64,000 nt of DNA from DASTFY01 sp963829955 (lineage in GTDB: Bacteria > Actinomycetota > Acidimicrobiia > Acidimicrobiales > Ilumatobacteraceae), in assembly GCA_963829955.1 (NCBI GenBank), contig CAWHKS010000001.1, positions 407,835-471,834 on the forward strand. The letters run 5' to 3'. Positions 1 through 9,401 of this stretch are shown here, one piece after another. Position 1 is the stretch's first letter. The number at the start of each line of letters is the position of its first letter. Both the position numbers and the translations under genes were made by a program. A model generated the notes under the pieces. It saw only the letters and a list, made by a program, of their open reading frames with translations, searched no databases and was not told where the DNA came from.

Positions 1-726
1 GGCCGGGTGCTCATAGATCTCGAGGGGTGTGCCCACCTGCTCGATCGAGCCCGCGGTTGAACACGGCCACCCGGTCGCTCATCGAGAGTGCCTCGTGCTG
101 GTCGTGGGTGACGAACACGAACGTGATGCCCACCTCGTGCTGGATGGCCTTGAGCTCGACCTGCATCTCCTCACGGAGCTTGAGGTCGAGCGCGCCGAGC
201 GGCTCGTCGAGCAACAGGACCTTGGGCCGGTTGACGAGGGCCCGGGCCAGCGCGACCCGCTGGCGTTGACCGCCGGAGAGCTGGCTCGGCCGCCGACGCT
301 GGAAGTCGGCCAGGCGCACGCTGGCCAGCGCCTCCGTGGCCCGCCGCCGGCGCTCGGCCCGCCCGACACCCTTGACCCGCAGCCCGTATTCGACGTTCTG
401 GCCCACGTCCATGTGCGGGAAGAGGGCGTAGTCCTGGAACACGGTGTTGACGTCGCGGTCGTAGGGCGCGAGGTGCGATACGTCCCGACCCTCGAGGAGC
501 ACGGCGCCCGCCGTCGGCACTTCGAAGCCGGCGATCATGCGAAGGACCGTCGTCTTGCCGGAGCCGGACGGCCCCAGCATGGAGAAGAACTCCCCGTGGC
601 GGATCACGAGGTCCACGGCGTCGACGGCCACCACCTCGCCGAACTCCTTGCGCAGGTGCACGAGCTCGACGGCGGCGCCATCTCCCGGGGCATGCCCGCG
701 CTCGGCGCCGGCAGCGTCTCCGTCAC
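1..726 (-). CDS. ABC transporter ATP-binding protein, PotA/spermidine-iron type (partial, frameshifted)
   Basis: This is the ATPase of an importer, most like the PotA/FbpC group that drives polyamine or iron uptake at the inner face of the membrane. Walker A (GPSGSGKT), the Q-loop region (FQDYALFPHM), the signature LSGGQRQRVALARAL, Walker B (LLLDEP) and the H-loop (THDQHEA) are all present. The clean reading frame spans 11-661, but the family sequence continues in another frame: after AVFNRG the residues IEQVGTPLEIYEHPA are read to the left edge, so one base is wrong near position 48. No start codon lies in frame upstream of GTG 661, and a second frame from GTG 726 suggests another indel near 680. 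The C-terminal regulatory domain lies outside the window. Confidence 0.85.
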
Positions 727-826
727 TCGCCCCTACCCCCCGAACCCCGGCTGACCAGATCGGCCGGTCACGTTACACCGCCGTCCTGCGACCAGGCCCC
801 ACCGCCGGGGCCGCCACGGACGGCCG

Positions 827-3800
827 TCACACCTGGGTCGAGATCCGCTCGACGAGGACCTTGGACGAGCCTCCTGGCTGCATCGTCACGCCGATGAGGG
901 AGTCGGCCGCCTCCATGGTGCGCTTCTGATGGCTGACGACGAGGAGCTGGGCGTCGGCCCGGAACTCGGCGAGGAGCCCGAGGAAGCGATGCAGGTTGAC
1001 GTCGTCGAGCGCGGCCTCCACCTCGTCCATGACGTAGAAGGGCGACGGACGGCTGCGGAACACGGCGAACAGGAAAGCCAGCGCGGTGAGAGACCGCTCG
1101 CCGCCGGACAACAGCGACAGCTTCTTCACGTTCTTGCCCGACGGCTTGGCCTCGACCTCGATGCCGGTCGCGAGGAGGTCCTCGGGCTGGGTGAGGATCA
1201 GCCGCCCGATCCCGCCCGGAAAGAGCGTCGTGAACAGCGCGGTGAAGTTCTCGCTGACGTCGGCGAAGGCGGCGGCGAACACCGACTGGATCTCCGCATC
1301 CACCGAGCGGATGACGCGCTGCAGGTCGCGCCGGGTGGAGCGCACGTCCTCCAACTGCTGCTCGAGGAAGCCGTGGCGCTCCTGCAGGGCCGTGAACTCC
1401 TCCAGGGCCAGCGGGTTGATGGGACCCATGAGCCGGATCTCGCGCTCCAGATCCCGCACCCGCGCCGCCGCTGTGACGCCCTCGGGCAGGGGCGGCTGCT
1501 CGGTCGCCATGGCCACGGACGGCTCGGTGTCCAGCTCGTGGCGGACGTGCTCGACCGCGGCCTCCAGGCGCGTGCGCACCTCGGCGTCCGTGATCTCGCA
1601 GCGCCGCTGCCGTTCGCCGATCTCGGCCAGCTTCCGCTCGGCGTCGGCCCGTTCGACCCGCAGCTGCTCGAGCGCCTGGCTGGCCGCCCGCGCCGCCTCC
1701 AGCTGCCGCCTCCGCTGCTCGTGCAGTTCGGTGAGGCGCAACTCGACCGTGCGTCGGTGACGCTCGACCAGGTCGGCGAGGCGCCCGACGGCCAGGGAGG
1801 AGCGCTCGATGAGCTCGACCCGCGCGCCGGCATCTGCATGTGCCCGGCTGCCGGCCTCCAGGCGGCTCTCGACGTCGTGCAGACGCTGCTCCAAGAGGGC
1901 GGCTCGCTCGTCCACCCCGGCGGTCCGAACGGCCAGGTCCCGGCGGCGAGTGGCGAGCGCCTGGGCCCGCTCCTCCCGGCGGCGCCGCTGCTCGTACCGC
2001 AGTCGGGCTGCCTCCACCTCCGAGGCCTCGTCCGCCTCCAGGGCCTCGAGGGAGCGTTCCAGCTCGGCAACGACCGTCTCCTCTCGGGTCCCGGCGGCGA
2101 CCAGCGCTTCGCGCTCGCTCCGGAACTGGTCGAGTGCCGTCCGCAGGTCGTCGCCGCGGCGGCGCGCGCCGTCCACGGCCTGCTCGGCCCCGGCGCGGTC
2201 AGCGACCAGGGAGTCCAGCCGGGCCCGGAGCGATCCGTGACCGGCGGCCAGTGCGTCCCGCTCGCGGCGGAGATCGGCCAGCCGCTGCCCGGCCGTCGTC
2301 ACGTCGACGGCCACGGTGGCGCTCCTGGTCCGGGCCTCGTCGAGCGCGGCGGCGGTGGCCCCTGCACCGCCCAATCCGACGCGGAAGCCGGCCGGGGAGA
2401 AGCGGTCGCCCTCCCGGGTCACGACGGTCAGGTCCGGGTGGGCCAGGGCCAGATCGAGAGCGTCAGACCAACCCCCGTCGAGCACGACCGCGCCGGTCAG
2501 CAGATCGTCCAGCACGGTCGCCACCCGCGCATCGCCTGCGCGGACGAGCGCCCGCACCGATCGGCCGCCCGTCAGGTCCACGGCGGGGGCGGTCCGGCGC
2601 CCGGACGGCGCTGGACCTGGTGCGAGCACCCCACCGTGGACCCGGGCCGCGTGCAGGTGGCCGAGCGCACGGCGGGCCGCACCCGTGTCCGCCACGACGA
2701 CCGACCCAAGTGCCTCACCGAGGGCAGCCTCGACGGCGGCCTCCCATCCATGCTCGATCTCGACGACGTCAAGCAAGGAACCCAGCACACCATCGACGTT
2801 GCCGAGGTGCTCGGCGCCCGCCTTCGCCCGGGCCGCGTCCAGCGCCTGGGCAAATGCTTCCACGCGGGCCGTCCACGCCGTGGCACGGGCCTCGGCCTCC
2901 CGGTGTGCCGCCTCTGCGGCGACGACCTCCGCATCGCCGTGTTCGAGTGCCGCGCCCGCGGCTTCGACCTCGGTCGCCAACCGACCTTCCGCCTCGACCA
3001 ACTGTGCCACCTCTTGGTCGAGCTCGGTGATCCGGGCCACGAGCAGCCGCTGCTTCTCCTCGAGGGTGCTGATGCGCGTCCCGGAGTGAGTCAGTGCCTC
3101 GGACCCCTGCAGCCGGGCGGCCCGCCTCGCGTGGAGCTCGCCCCGCACCTCGGCGGCGGCCCGGGCGGCCCGCGTGCCGTCGGCGGCGTCCTCGTCCGCG
3201 GCGTCGCCGTCCGTCGCCGGTTCAGCCCCGCCCGCAGTCCACTCGTCGTCCTCCAGGGCCCGCACCTCGGGCTCCAGCGCCCGCCGGGCCTCGGCCACCG
3301 CCGCCAGCTCGGACCGCAGCCGGGCCGCGTCGGCCTCCAGGCTCACGGCCACGCTCTCGTCCATGAGCTGCACGCGGTCACGTTCCAGGCTGCGGCGCCG
3401 TTCCAACAGGACGGCCGAGAGTCCCCGCGCCCGTTCGCGGAGCTGCTCGACACGGACCAGCGCGTCGCCGACGTCGCCCGTGCCTCCCGCGCCGAGGCTC
3501 GCTTCGGCGGCGAGGACGGCAGTGTCCATGCGCGCCAGCTCCCGCCGGACCGCGCCCTCCTGCTCATCAAGCTGACGGCGCTCCTCGGCCAGCGTCTCGC
3601 CGCGGCGTTGCAACGCCGCGATCTCGCGACCCGTCACGTGGATGCGCAAGGTGGTCAGCTCCCCGACCACCTCGCCGTGGCGGCGCGCCGCCTCGGCCTG
3701 GCGCTCCAGCGGGCGGAGCTGGCGGCGGACCTCCCGCAGCAGATCCTGGACGCGGAGGAGGTTGCCCTCCGTGGCCTCCAGGCGGCGTTCGGCCCGCTCC

Positions 3801-4321
3801 TTGCGCTTGCGGTACTTGAGGACCCCGGCCGCTTCCTCGATGATCGCCCGGCGATCCTCGGGGCGGGCGTTGAGCACCCCGTCGATCTGACCCTGGCTGA
3901 CGATGACGTGCTGCTGCCGTCCGACCCCCGAGTCGCTGAGCAACTCCTGCACGTCGAGGAGCCGGCAGGGCACCCCGTTGATGGCGTACTCGCTGTCGCC
4001 CGAACGCCAGAGCGTGCGGGTGATGGTGACCTCGCTGAACTCGATGGCGAGCAGCCCGGCCGAGTTGTCGATGGTGAGGCTGACCTCGGCCCGGCCCAGC
4101 GCCGGCCGGCGGGCCGTCCCGGCGAAGATGACGTCGTCCATCTTCTGGCTGCGCACGCTGCTGGGCGCCTGCGCACCGAGCACCCAGGCGATGGCGTCGA
4201 CCACGTTCGACTTGCCGCTGCCGTTGGGACCGACGACGACCGTCACGCCCGGCTCCAGGTCGAGCGCGGTCGTCTCGGCGAAGGACTTGAACCCCTTGAG
4301 CGTGAGCTGGCGCAAGAACAC
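827..4321 (-). CDS. smc: Chromosome segregation protein SMC
   Basis: SMC is the ATPase of the SMC-ScpAB condensin and loads on DNA to organise and segregate chromosomes. From GTG 4321 the protein starts MFLRQLTLKGFKSF, the classic SMC N-terminus, and is 1,164 residues, the usual length. The reading frame stays open upstream to 4516, but that extension overlaps the divergent promoter and is unlike SMC. Walker A GPNGSGKS is at residues 31-38, a hinge lies in the middle (around GSLLDVVEIEHGWEAAVEAAL), long coiled-coil arms flank it, and the C-terminal head has the LSGGERSLTALAFLFAVF signature followed by DEVEAALDD. Its place beside mutM and rnc matches the actinobacterial order. No frame break is seen. 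Confidence 0.96.
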   Translation of the reverse strand: MFLRQLTLKGFKSFAETTALDLEPGVTVVVGPNGSGKSNVVDAIAWVLGAQAPSSVRSQKMDDVIFAGTARRPALGRAEVSLTIDNSAGLLAIEFSEVTITRTLWRSGDSEYAINGVPCRLLDVQELLSDSGVGRQQHVIVSQGQIDGVLNARPEDRRAIIEEAAGVLKYRKRKERAERRLEATEGNLLRVQDLLREVRRQLRPLERQAEAARRHGEVVGELTTLRIHVTGREIAALQRRGETLAEERRQLDEQEGAVRRELARMDTAVLAAEASLGAGGTGDVGDALVRVEQLRERARGLSAVLLERRRSLERDRVQLMDESVAVSLEADAARLRSELAAVAEARRALEPEVRALEDDEWTAGGAEPATDGDAADEDAADGTRAARAAAEVRGELHARRAARLQGSEALTHSGTRISTLEEKQRLLVARITELDQEVAQLVEAEGRLATEVEAAGAALEHGDAEVVAAEAAHREAEARATAWTARVEAFAQALDAARAKAGAEHLGNVDGVLGSLLDVVEIEHGWEAAVEAALGEALGSVVVADTGAARRALGHLHAARVHGGVLAPGPAPSGRRTAPAVDLTGGRSVRALVRAGDARVATVLDDLLTGAVVLDGGWSDALDLALAHPDLTVVTREGDRFSPAGFRVGLGGAGATAAALDEARTRSATVAVDVTTAGQRLADLRRERDALAAGHGSLRARLDSLVADRAGAEQAVDGARRRGDDLRTALDQFRSEREALVAAGTREETVVAELERSLEALEADEASEVEAARLRYEQRRRREERAQALATRRRDLAVRTAGVDERAALLEQRLHDVESRLEAGSRAHADAGARVELIERSSLAVGRLADLVERHRRTVELRLTELHEQRRRQLEAARAASQALEQLRVERADAERKLAEIGERQRRCEITDAEVRTRLEAAVEHVRHELDTEPSVAMATEQPPLPEGVTAAARVRDLEREIRLMGPINPLALEEFTALQERHGFLEQQLEDVRSTRRDLQRVIRSVDAEIQSVFAAAFADVSENFTALFTTLFPGGIGRLILTQPEDLLATGIEVEAKPSGKNVKKLSLLSGGERSLTALAFLFAVFRSRPSPFYVMDEVEAALDDVNLHRFLGLLAEFRADAQLLVVSHQKRTMEAADSLIGVTMQPGGSSKVLVERISTQV

Positions 4322-4462
4322 GGCGAGCGTGGACGCTACCTGAGCGACCTGCCGCGAACGGGGAACCTCGCGCGACCCGGAGAGGCTGTGCGCACGGACG
4401 GGCGCGGGCCCGCGGCCGCCGTAGCCTACGCTGCGGCTGCCCGTGACCGTGGAGGCAACCGC

Positions 4463-4903
4463 ATGGCCCGCAAGCAGGCCCAGAACGAGCCGCATCCCTT
4501 CGCCCAGAGCTTGCACGCCGTCGATCTGTTCGCCGACCTAGAGCCGCGCGAGCTGGACGTCCTGGCCAACGTGGCTCGGGACTACCACTACGGGCCCGGG
4601 GACGTCGTGGTGGCCGAGGGCGACGAGAGTGGGCGCTTCCACCTGATCGTCAGCGGTCGGGCCAACGCGTCCGTCGGGGGCACGGTCGTGGCCGAGTTCG
4701 GCCCGGGCAACTACTTCGGCGAGCTGGCCATGATCGACCGGCAACCCCGGTCGGCCACTGTCTCCGCCATCGACGATCTGGAAACCCTCTCGCTGGCCTC
4801 GATCTCCATCCGCCCAGTCCTCCGCGAGCACCCGGACATCGCCTTCAAGATGCTGGAGAAGCTGGCCGCGCGCCTGCGCGCGACGGACGCCAAGCTCCAC
4901 TGA
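4463..4903 (+). CDS. Stand-alone cyclic-nucleotide-binding protein (Crp cNMP domain without HTH)
   Basis: The protein has 146 residues and is a single cNMP-binding domain. The phosphate-binding cassette (GNYFGELAMIDRQPRSATV) keeps the Glu and Arg that hold cAMP, so ligand binding is plausible. The chain ends in a helix (KMLEKLAARLRATDAKL) where Crp/Fnr proteins would continue into a DNA-binding HTH, so it is probably not a transcription factor on its own. ATG 4463 follows a GGAGG ribosome site at 4451. It is divergent from smc, and the glucosidase gene begins two bases after its stop, so the two are co-transcribed. A class III cyclase is encoded at 48.8-52.1 kb in this window, but a link is only inference. 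Confidence 0.88.
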   Translation: MARKQAQNEPHPFAQSLHAVDLFADLEPRELDVLANVARDYHYGPGDVVVAEGDESGRFHLIVSGRANASVGGTVVAEFGPGNYFGELAMIDRQPRSATVSAIDDLETLSLASISIRPVLREHPDIAFKMLEKLAARLRATDAKLH

Positions 4904-4905
4904 GC

Positions 4906-6261
4906 GTGCGGTTTCCGGTCGGGTTCGTCTGGGGCGCCGCGACGTCGGCGTTCCAGATCGAAGGGGCGAGTCGCGAGGACGGCAAGGGTCCGTCCATCTG
5001 GGACACGTTCTGCCGTCAGCCCGGTCGGGTGGCCGACGGCGCGACCGGCGACGTGGCCATCGACCACTACCACCGCCACCGCGAGGACCTCGCGCTGCTG
5101 GCCGAGCTCGGCTACGGCGCGTACCGGTTCTCCATCTCGTGGCCGCGCGTGCTGCCGCTGGGCCGCGGCACCGTCAGCCGCGCCGGCCTCGGCTTCTACG
5201 ACCAGCTCGTCGACGAGGCGTTGGAGCTGGGGTTGGAGCCGTACCCGACGCTGTACCACTGGGACCTCCCCCAGGCCCTGCAGGACGAGGGGGGTTGGCC
5301 GACCCGGGGCACCGCGGCCTGGTTCTCGGACTACGCGGCGCTGATGATCGAGCGACTCGGCGATCGGGTGACCCGCTGGGCGACCCTCAACGAGCCGTGG
5401 TGCGCCGCGTTCCTCGGCCACTTCGCCGGCATCCACGCCCCGGGGGTGCAGGACGCCCGCGCCGCCGTCGCCTCGTCCCACCACCTGCTGCTGGGCCACG
5501 GCCTGGCGACCGCGGCGATGCGGGCCGCTCGCCCCGATGCCCAACTCGGAATCGTCGTGAATCCGGCGCCTGTGGTCGGCCTCGACGGCATCGGAGACGA
5601 TGCTGTGCGGCGGGTCGACGGCCTCCGGAACCGCTGGTTCCTGGATCCGGTCCTCACCGGCTCGTACCCCAAGGACGTCCTCGACGATCTGGCTGCCGTC
5701 CTCGACGACCTGATCGAGCCCGGGGACCTCGACACCATCGCCGCGCCGCTCGACTGGCTGGGCGTGAACTACTACCACGACCTGCTGCTGGAGCCGCCGG
5801 TCGAGCCTGAGCCTTGGCCTTACCCATTCGCGCCGCCGGCCCACACGGCGGCGCGGACCGAGCTCGTCACCGACCTGTCCTGGCCGGTGACGCCGAACGG
5901 CCTGGCCGACCTCCTCCGTCACCTGCGCGACACCTACCCCGGCCTCCCCCCGCTGGCCGTCACCGAGAACGGCGCCGCGTTCACCGACCCGCTCGTCGAC
6001 GGCCGGATCGCTGACGACCGCCGTATCACGTACCTGGCCGGCCACCTGGAGGCGCTGGCCTCAGCCATGGCCGACGGGGTGGACGTGTTCGGCTACTTCG
6101 TGTGGTCGGCCTTCGACAACCTCGAGTGGCACGACGGGTACCGCCCGCGCTTCGGCGTGATCCACGTGGACTACGAGACCATGGTGCGCACGCCGAAGGA
6201 CAGCGCCCTGTGGCTGCGCGAGTTCATCGACAGCAGCCGCCCGCCCGCCGACGCCGACTGA
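4906..6261 (+). CDS. Glycoside hydrolase family 1 beta-glucosidase
   Basis: A retaining beta-glycosidase of 451 residues, the usual GH1 length, cytoplasmic (no signal peptide). The acid/base Glu163 lies in TLNEPW and the nucleophile Glu354 in VTENG. The N-terminal GFVWGAATSAFQIEGA and C-terminal YFVWSAFDNLEWHDGY aglycone-site motifs are intact. It releases glucose or a related sugar from beta-linked oligosaccharides; exact substrate specificity cannot be read from the sequence. It starts with GTG two bases after the cNMP-binding gene and ends 31 bases from convergent mutM. The pair is inserted between mutM and smc, which are usually adjacent or nearly so in actinobacteria. Confidence 0.94.
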   Translation: MRFPVGFVWGAATSAFQIEGASREDGKGPSIWDTFCRQPGRVADGATGDVAIDHYHRHREDLALLAELGYGAYRFSISWPRVLPLGRGTVSRAGLGFYDQLVDEALELGLEPYPTLYHWDLPQALQDEGGWPTRGTAAWFSDYAALMIERLGDRVTRWATLNEPWCAAFLGHFAGIHAPGVQDARAAVASSHHLLLGHGLATAAMRAARPDAQLGIVVNPAPVVGLDGIGDDAVRRVDGLRNRWFLDPVLTGSYPKDVLDDLAAVLDDLIEPGDLDTIAAPLDWLGVNYYHDLLLEPPVEPEPWPYPFAPPAHTAARTELVTDLSWPVTPNGLADLLRHLRDTYPGLPPLAVTENGAAFTDPLVDGRIADDRRITYLAGHLEALASAMADGVDVFGYFVWSAFDNLEWHDGYRPRFGVIHVDYETMVRTPKDSALWLREFIDSSRPPADAD

Positions 6262-6292
6262 CGATTCCGGGGGCTTTGCCCTCCCCTCGCCA

Positions 6293-7126
6293 CTACCGCT
6301 GGCAGCGGGGGCAGAAGAACGTCGAGCGGCCCGCGAACGGGACGCGCACGATCGTGGCCTTCCGGCACCGGGGGCACGGGGCGCCGGCCCGGCCGTACAC
6401 GCGGTGTTGGTACTGGTAGCGGCCGGGCTCGCCCGACAGGCCGACGTACTGGTTGTCGGTGAGCGTCGAGCCGCCGGCGGCGATGGCCGCGGCGAGCACG
6501 TCGTCGATGGCCTGCCGCATCGCTCGGATCCGGCGGGCGTCGAGGGTGCCGGCGGGACGGTCGAAGCGCAGCCGGGCCGCGTGCAGGACCTCGTCCGTAT
6601 AGATGTTGCCCAGCCCGGCCACCCGTTGCTGGTCCAGCAACCAGGCCTTGAGGGGCCGGGAGCGTCCCGCCAGCCGGGCCCGCAGCACGGCGGAGGTCAG
6701 GCCGTCCACCACCGGGTCCGGGCCCAGCCGCGCCAGCTCCGGGACCTCGATGTCGGCGCGGTCGGGGTCGAACACCACGATCTCACCGAACGTCCGGGGG
6801 TCCACGAAACGCAGCTCCTCACCGTCCAGGGTCATGACGACGTGGCTGTGGGGCGGCCGGGGTGTGCCCGCGGGTGCCAGCAGCAGCTTGCCGGTCATCC
6901 GGAGGTGGATCATGACGGCATCGCCGGAGTCCAACGCGGACACGAGGTACTTGCCCCGCCGTGCCGCCGCCGTCACGGTCGTCCCGGTCAGGCCGTCGAT
7001 GACCGCCTGGCGCGACGTGCGCCGCACCGTGCGCTCGCGCCCGACCTCCACCCGCTCGATGCGGCGGCCGACGACCCGGGCTTCGAGCCCGCGCCGGACG
7101 GTCTCGACCTCGGGCAGCTCGGGCAT
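6293..7126 (-). CDS. mutM: Formamidopyrimidine-DNA glycosylase
   Basis: MutM (Fpg) excises 8-oxoguanine and formamidopyrimidines and nicks the abasic site. The processed N-terminus MPELPEVETVRRGLE gives catalytic Pro2 and Glu3. The helix-two-turn-helix segment (LGNIYTDEVLHAARL) and the C-terminal zinc finger (CPRCRKATIVRV then FFCPRCQR, four Cys) are intact. Length is 277 residues, as expected. ATG 7126 is ten bases downstream of the rnc stop, so it is in the rnc operon, as in mycobacteria where fpg follows rnc. No unusual feature. Confidence 0.96.
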   Translation of the reverse strand: MPELPEVETVRRGLEARVVGRRIERVEVGRERTVRRTSRQAVIDGLTGTTVTAAARRGKYLVSALDSGDAVMIHLRMTGKLLLAPAGTPRPPHSHVVMTLDGEELRFVDPRTFGEIVVFDPDRADIEVPELARLGPDPVVDGLTSAVLRARLAGRSRPLKAWLLDQQRVAGLGNIYTDEVLHAARLRFDRPAGTLDARRIRAMRQAIDDVLAAAIAAGGSTLTDNQYVGLSGEPGRYQYQHRVYGRAGAPCPRCRKATIVRVPFAGRSTFFCPRCQR

Positions 7127-7136
7127 GGCCGTCCGT

Positions 7137-7802
7137 TCAGGCGTCGGTCGGCAGCGCGGCGGTCTCCTCCGCACTGGTGACCAGCGCCTCGAACGCCTCC
7201 CGGGCCGCCGCCTGCTCGGCCTGCTTCTTGCTCCGTCCCTCGCCCTGCCCCCACACACGGCCCGCCACCTCGGCCTGGGCGAAGAAGCGCTTGGCGTGGT
7301 CAGGCCCCTCGTCCCGGAGCCGGTACACCGGCGGGGCCTCGAACAGGCGCACCGCCAGCTCCTGGAGCGCCGTCTTGTGATCGAGCGCGCCGAGGGCGTG
7401 GACGGTGTCGACGATCCGCTGACCGAGCAGACGCTGGACGAAGTCGTAGCCGACCTCGGCCCCGCCGTCGAGGTAGACGGCACCGATGATGGCCTCGAAG
7501 GCGTCCGAGAGGATCGAGCGCTTCTGCCGGCCGCCCGCCGCGGCCTCACCCTTGCCGAGCAGCAGGGCATGGCCGACCCCGAGCTCCTCGGCCACCTTGG
7601 CCAGCGCGTCGGCGTTGACGACGGCTTTGCGCAGGTCCGTGAGCTTGCCCTCGTCCAGGCCGTCCTCCTGGCGGTAGGCCAGGTCGGCGACGACCCAGCC
7701 CAGGACGGCGTCGCCCAGGAACTCCAGCCGTTCGTTGGAGGCCTGCCCGGCGACCTCCGCGCACCACGAGCGATGGGCGAGGGCTTGGCGTAGCAGGGCC
7801 AC
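7137..7802 (-). CDS. rnc: Ribonuclease III (start uncertain)
   Basis: RNase III cleaves double-stranded RNA in rRNA processing. The signature NERLEFLGDAVLG with catalytic acidic residues is near the N-terminus, the second catalytic Glu is in SDAFEAIIGAVYLDGG, and a C-terminal dsRNA-binding domain contains GEGRSKKQAEQAAAREA. GTG 7802 is the first usable start codon, but homology clearly begins earlier (HELSGRLGYVFGDVALLRQAL is readable in frame back to the acpP stop at 7858), with no ATG, GTG or TTG there. Either a rare start codon is used or one base is wrong near 7855. The gene lies directly after acpP on the minus strand. Confidence 0.93.
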   Translation of the reverse strand: MALLRQALAHRSWCAEVAGQASNERLEFLGDAVLGWVVADLAYRQEDGLDEGKLTDLRKAVVNADALAKVAEELGVGHALLLGKGEAAAGGRQKRSILSDAFEAIIGAVYLDGGAEVGYDFVQRLLGQRIVDTVHALGALDHKTALQELAVRLFEAPPVYRLRDEGPDHAKRFFAQAEVAGRVWGQGEGRSKKQAEQAAAREAFEALVTSAEETAALPTDA

Positions 7803-7857
7803 GTCACCGAAGACGTAGCCGAGCCGCCCGCTCAGCTCATGGATCTCTTGGTCCGTG

Positions 7858-8154
7858 TCAGCTCCCCTTGACCCGGTCGTTCACGTAGTCGACGGCGTCC
7901 CGCACGCTCTTCAGATCGGCCAGGTCCTCATCCTCGATGCGAAAGCCCACGCTCCGCTCGCCCAACTCCTCCTCGAGGGCTTCGACGAGCTCGATGAGCG
8001 CCAGTGAGTCGGCATCGAGGTCGTCGGCGAACGATTGGCCCTCGGTGATGGTGGCCGGGTCGATCTCGAGGATGTCCGCCAGCCGATCGCGCACGATCTC
8101 GAAGATGGCGTTGCGGTCGAGCGGCCCCTGCTCGACATGGGTCTCGGCCGGCAC
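7858..8154 (-). CDS. acpP: Acyl carrier protein
   Basis: A 98-residue ACP that carries growing fatty acyl chains on a 4'-phosphopantetheine arm. The modified Ser50 sits in LDADSLALIEL (DSL motif). GTG 8154 is chosen because a perfect AGGAGG ribosome site lies at 8161-8166, and the next frame upstream has no ACP similarity. The chain is acidic and helical as expected. It lies between plsX and rnc, the common fatty acid/phospholipid arrangement. The C-terminal part (EEELGERSVGFRIEDEDLADLKSV) is slightly longer than in E. coli ACP but typical of actinobacterial stand-alone ACPs. Confidence 0.93.
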   Translation of the reverse strand: MPAETHVEQGPLDRNAIFEIVRDRLADILEIDPATITEGQSFADDLDADSLALIELVEALEEELGERSVGFRIEDEDLADLKSVRDAVDYVNDRVKGS

Positions 8155-8206
8155 GTCTGACCTCCTGGGTTGGGCGACTGTCGATCGTAGCGGTCGGGGA
8201 ACGCCC

Positions 8207-9178
8207 TCAGTCGTCTGTGACCGCCGCCCGAAGCTCGGCCACCACGTCCTCGACGACCATCTCCTGGGCCATCTTGATGGCGTTGAACATGGCCTTCGCG
8301 CTCGATGAGCCGTGGCTGATGATGCAGACCCCACGGACCCCGAGGAGCATGGCGCCGCCGAAGCTCTCGGGCTCCAGGCTCTCGTACAGGTCGGCGAGCA
8401 CCGGACGCAGCGGCTCGAACCGGGCCGCCCGCTCGTCGGTGGACGTCAGGGCCTGCTCGACGGCGTTCATGATGGCCGGCAGCGCCCCCTCCAGGGACTT
8501 GAGCACGACGTTGCCGCTGAACCCGTCGGTGACCACGATGTCGACGTCGTCGGTGAGGATGTCGCGGCCCTCGACGTTCCCGATGAAGGTCACGCCGGGC
8601 GCGTCCTCCAGCAGCGCGTGCGCCTCCTTGACGAGGGTGTTGCCCTTGGTGTTCTCCTCGCCGATCGAGAGCAGGCCCACCTTTGGCGCGTCGAGGCCGA
8701 AGCGGTGGCGGGCGAAGACCGAGCCCATCTGCGCGAACTGCACCAGCCACTCGGGCTGGCACTCGGCGTTGGCGCCGGCGTCCAGCAGGACGGTCGCCCG
8801 GGTGCTCCCGGGGACGGGCAGGACGGTGGCGATGGCCGGCCTGCTCACGCCCTTGATCCTCCCCATGCGCAGCAGCGCAGAGGCCATGGCGGCGCCGGTG
8901 TTGCCGGCCGAGACCATGGCCGACGCCGCGCCGTCACGCACCGCCTCGGCCGCCCGCACGAGCGTGGCGTCCTTCTTGCGGCGCACACCCCCGGCCGGGT
9001 CCTCCCCCATCCCGATCACCTCGGAGGCGGTGAGACGCGCGAGGCCCGCGGTGTCGAGGCCCTCGGGGCCGACCAGCACGACGTCGATGCCCAACTCGTC
9101 GGCGGCGCGCCGCGCACCGGCGACGATCTCGCTGGGGGCATTGTCGCCCCCCATGGCGTCGACGGCGATGGGGAGCAT
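8207..9178 (-). CDS. plsX: Phosphate acyltransferase PlsX
   Basis: PlsX makes acyl-phosphate from acyl-ACP, the first step of phospholipid synthesis in the PlsX/PlsY pathway. The N-terminal IAVDAMGGDNAPSEIV, the central SAGNTGAAMASALL and the DGFSGNVVLKSLEG motifs are diagnostic. Length is 323 residues, near the family norm, with no signal peptide (a peripheral membrane enzyme). ATG 9178 starts exactly at the conserved N-terminus. It is 46 bases downstream of rpmF and followed by acpP, its substrate carrier, so ribosome and membrane genes are linked as in many bacteria. Confidence 0.96.
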   Translation of the reverse strand: MLPIAVDAMGGDNAPSEIVAGARRAADELGIDVVLVGPEGLDTAGLARLTASEVIGMGEDPAGGVRRKKDATLVRAAEAVRDGAASAMVSAGNTGAAMASALLRMGRIKGVSRPAIATVLPVPGSTRATVLLDAGANAECQPEWLVQFAQMGSVFARHRFGLDAPKVGLLSIGEENTKGNTLVKEAHALLEDAPGVTFIGNVEGRDILTDDVDIVVTDGFSGNVVLKSLEGALPAIMNAVEQALTSTDERAARFEPLRPVLADLYESLEPESFGGAMLLGVRGVCIISHGSSSAKAMFNAIKMAQEMVVEDVVAELRAAVTDD

Positions 9179-9224
9179 CAGCGGCGACGACGGGGACAGG
9201 GCCGCTTCGGCGCGGGCTGGAGGG

Positions 9225-9401
9225 TCAGACGTCGACTGCGACGCGGTTCTTGTACCAACCGCACGTCGGGCAGACCACGTGGGGCAGCTTGGCCGAGCCG
9301 CAGCGGGGGCACAGCGAGCGCGCCGGCTCGGACAGCCGCCACGCGCCGGCCCGGTGGCTGCGCGCCTTCGACTTCGACCGCTTCTTCTTGGGGACTGCCA
9401 T
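9225..9401 (-). CDS. rpmF: 50S ribosomal protein L32
   Basis: A 58-residue basic protein beginning MAVPKKKRSKSKARSHRA, with two CxxC pairs (CPRCG and CPTCG) forming the zinc ribbon of the C+ type of L32. It is a structural protein of the large ribosomal subunit. Start ATG 9401 and stop at 9225 are clear. It sits between the DUF177 gene and plsX, the classic yceD-rpmF-plsX arrangement. Retention of all four Cys means the zinc-dependent form; no zinc-free paralogue is seen here. Confidence 0.96.
   Translation of the reverse strand: MAVPKKKRSKSKARSHRAGAWRLSEPARSLCPRCGSAKLPHVVCPTCGWYKNRVAVDV

Noticed and set aside
929..4903. A 1,324-codon open frame on the plus strand across the smc gene.
   Set aside because: It is the complement of smc and shows no domain before 4463; only its last part (4463-4903, the cNMP-binding gene) is real. 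Such long antisense frames are expected in very GC-rich DNA.
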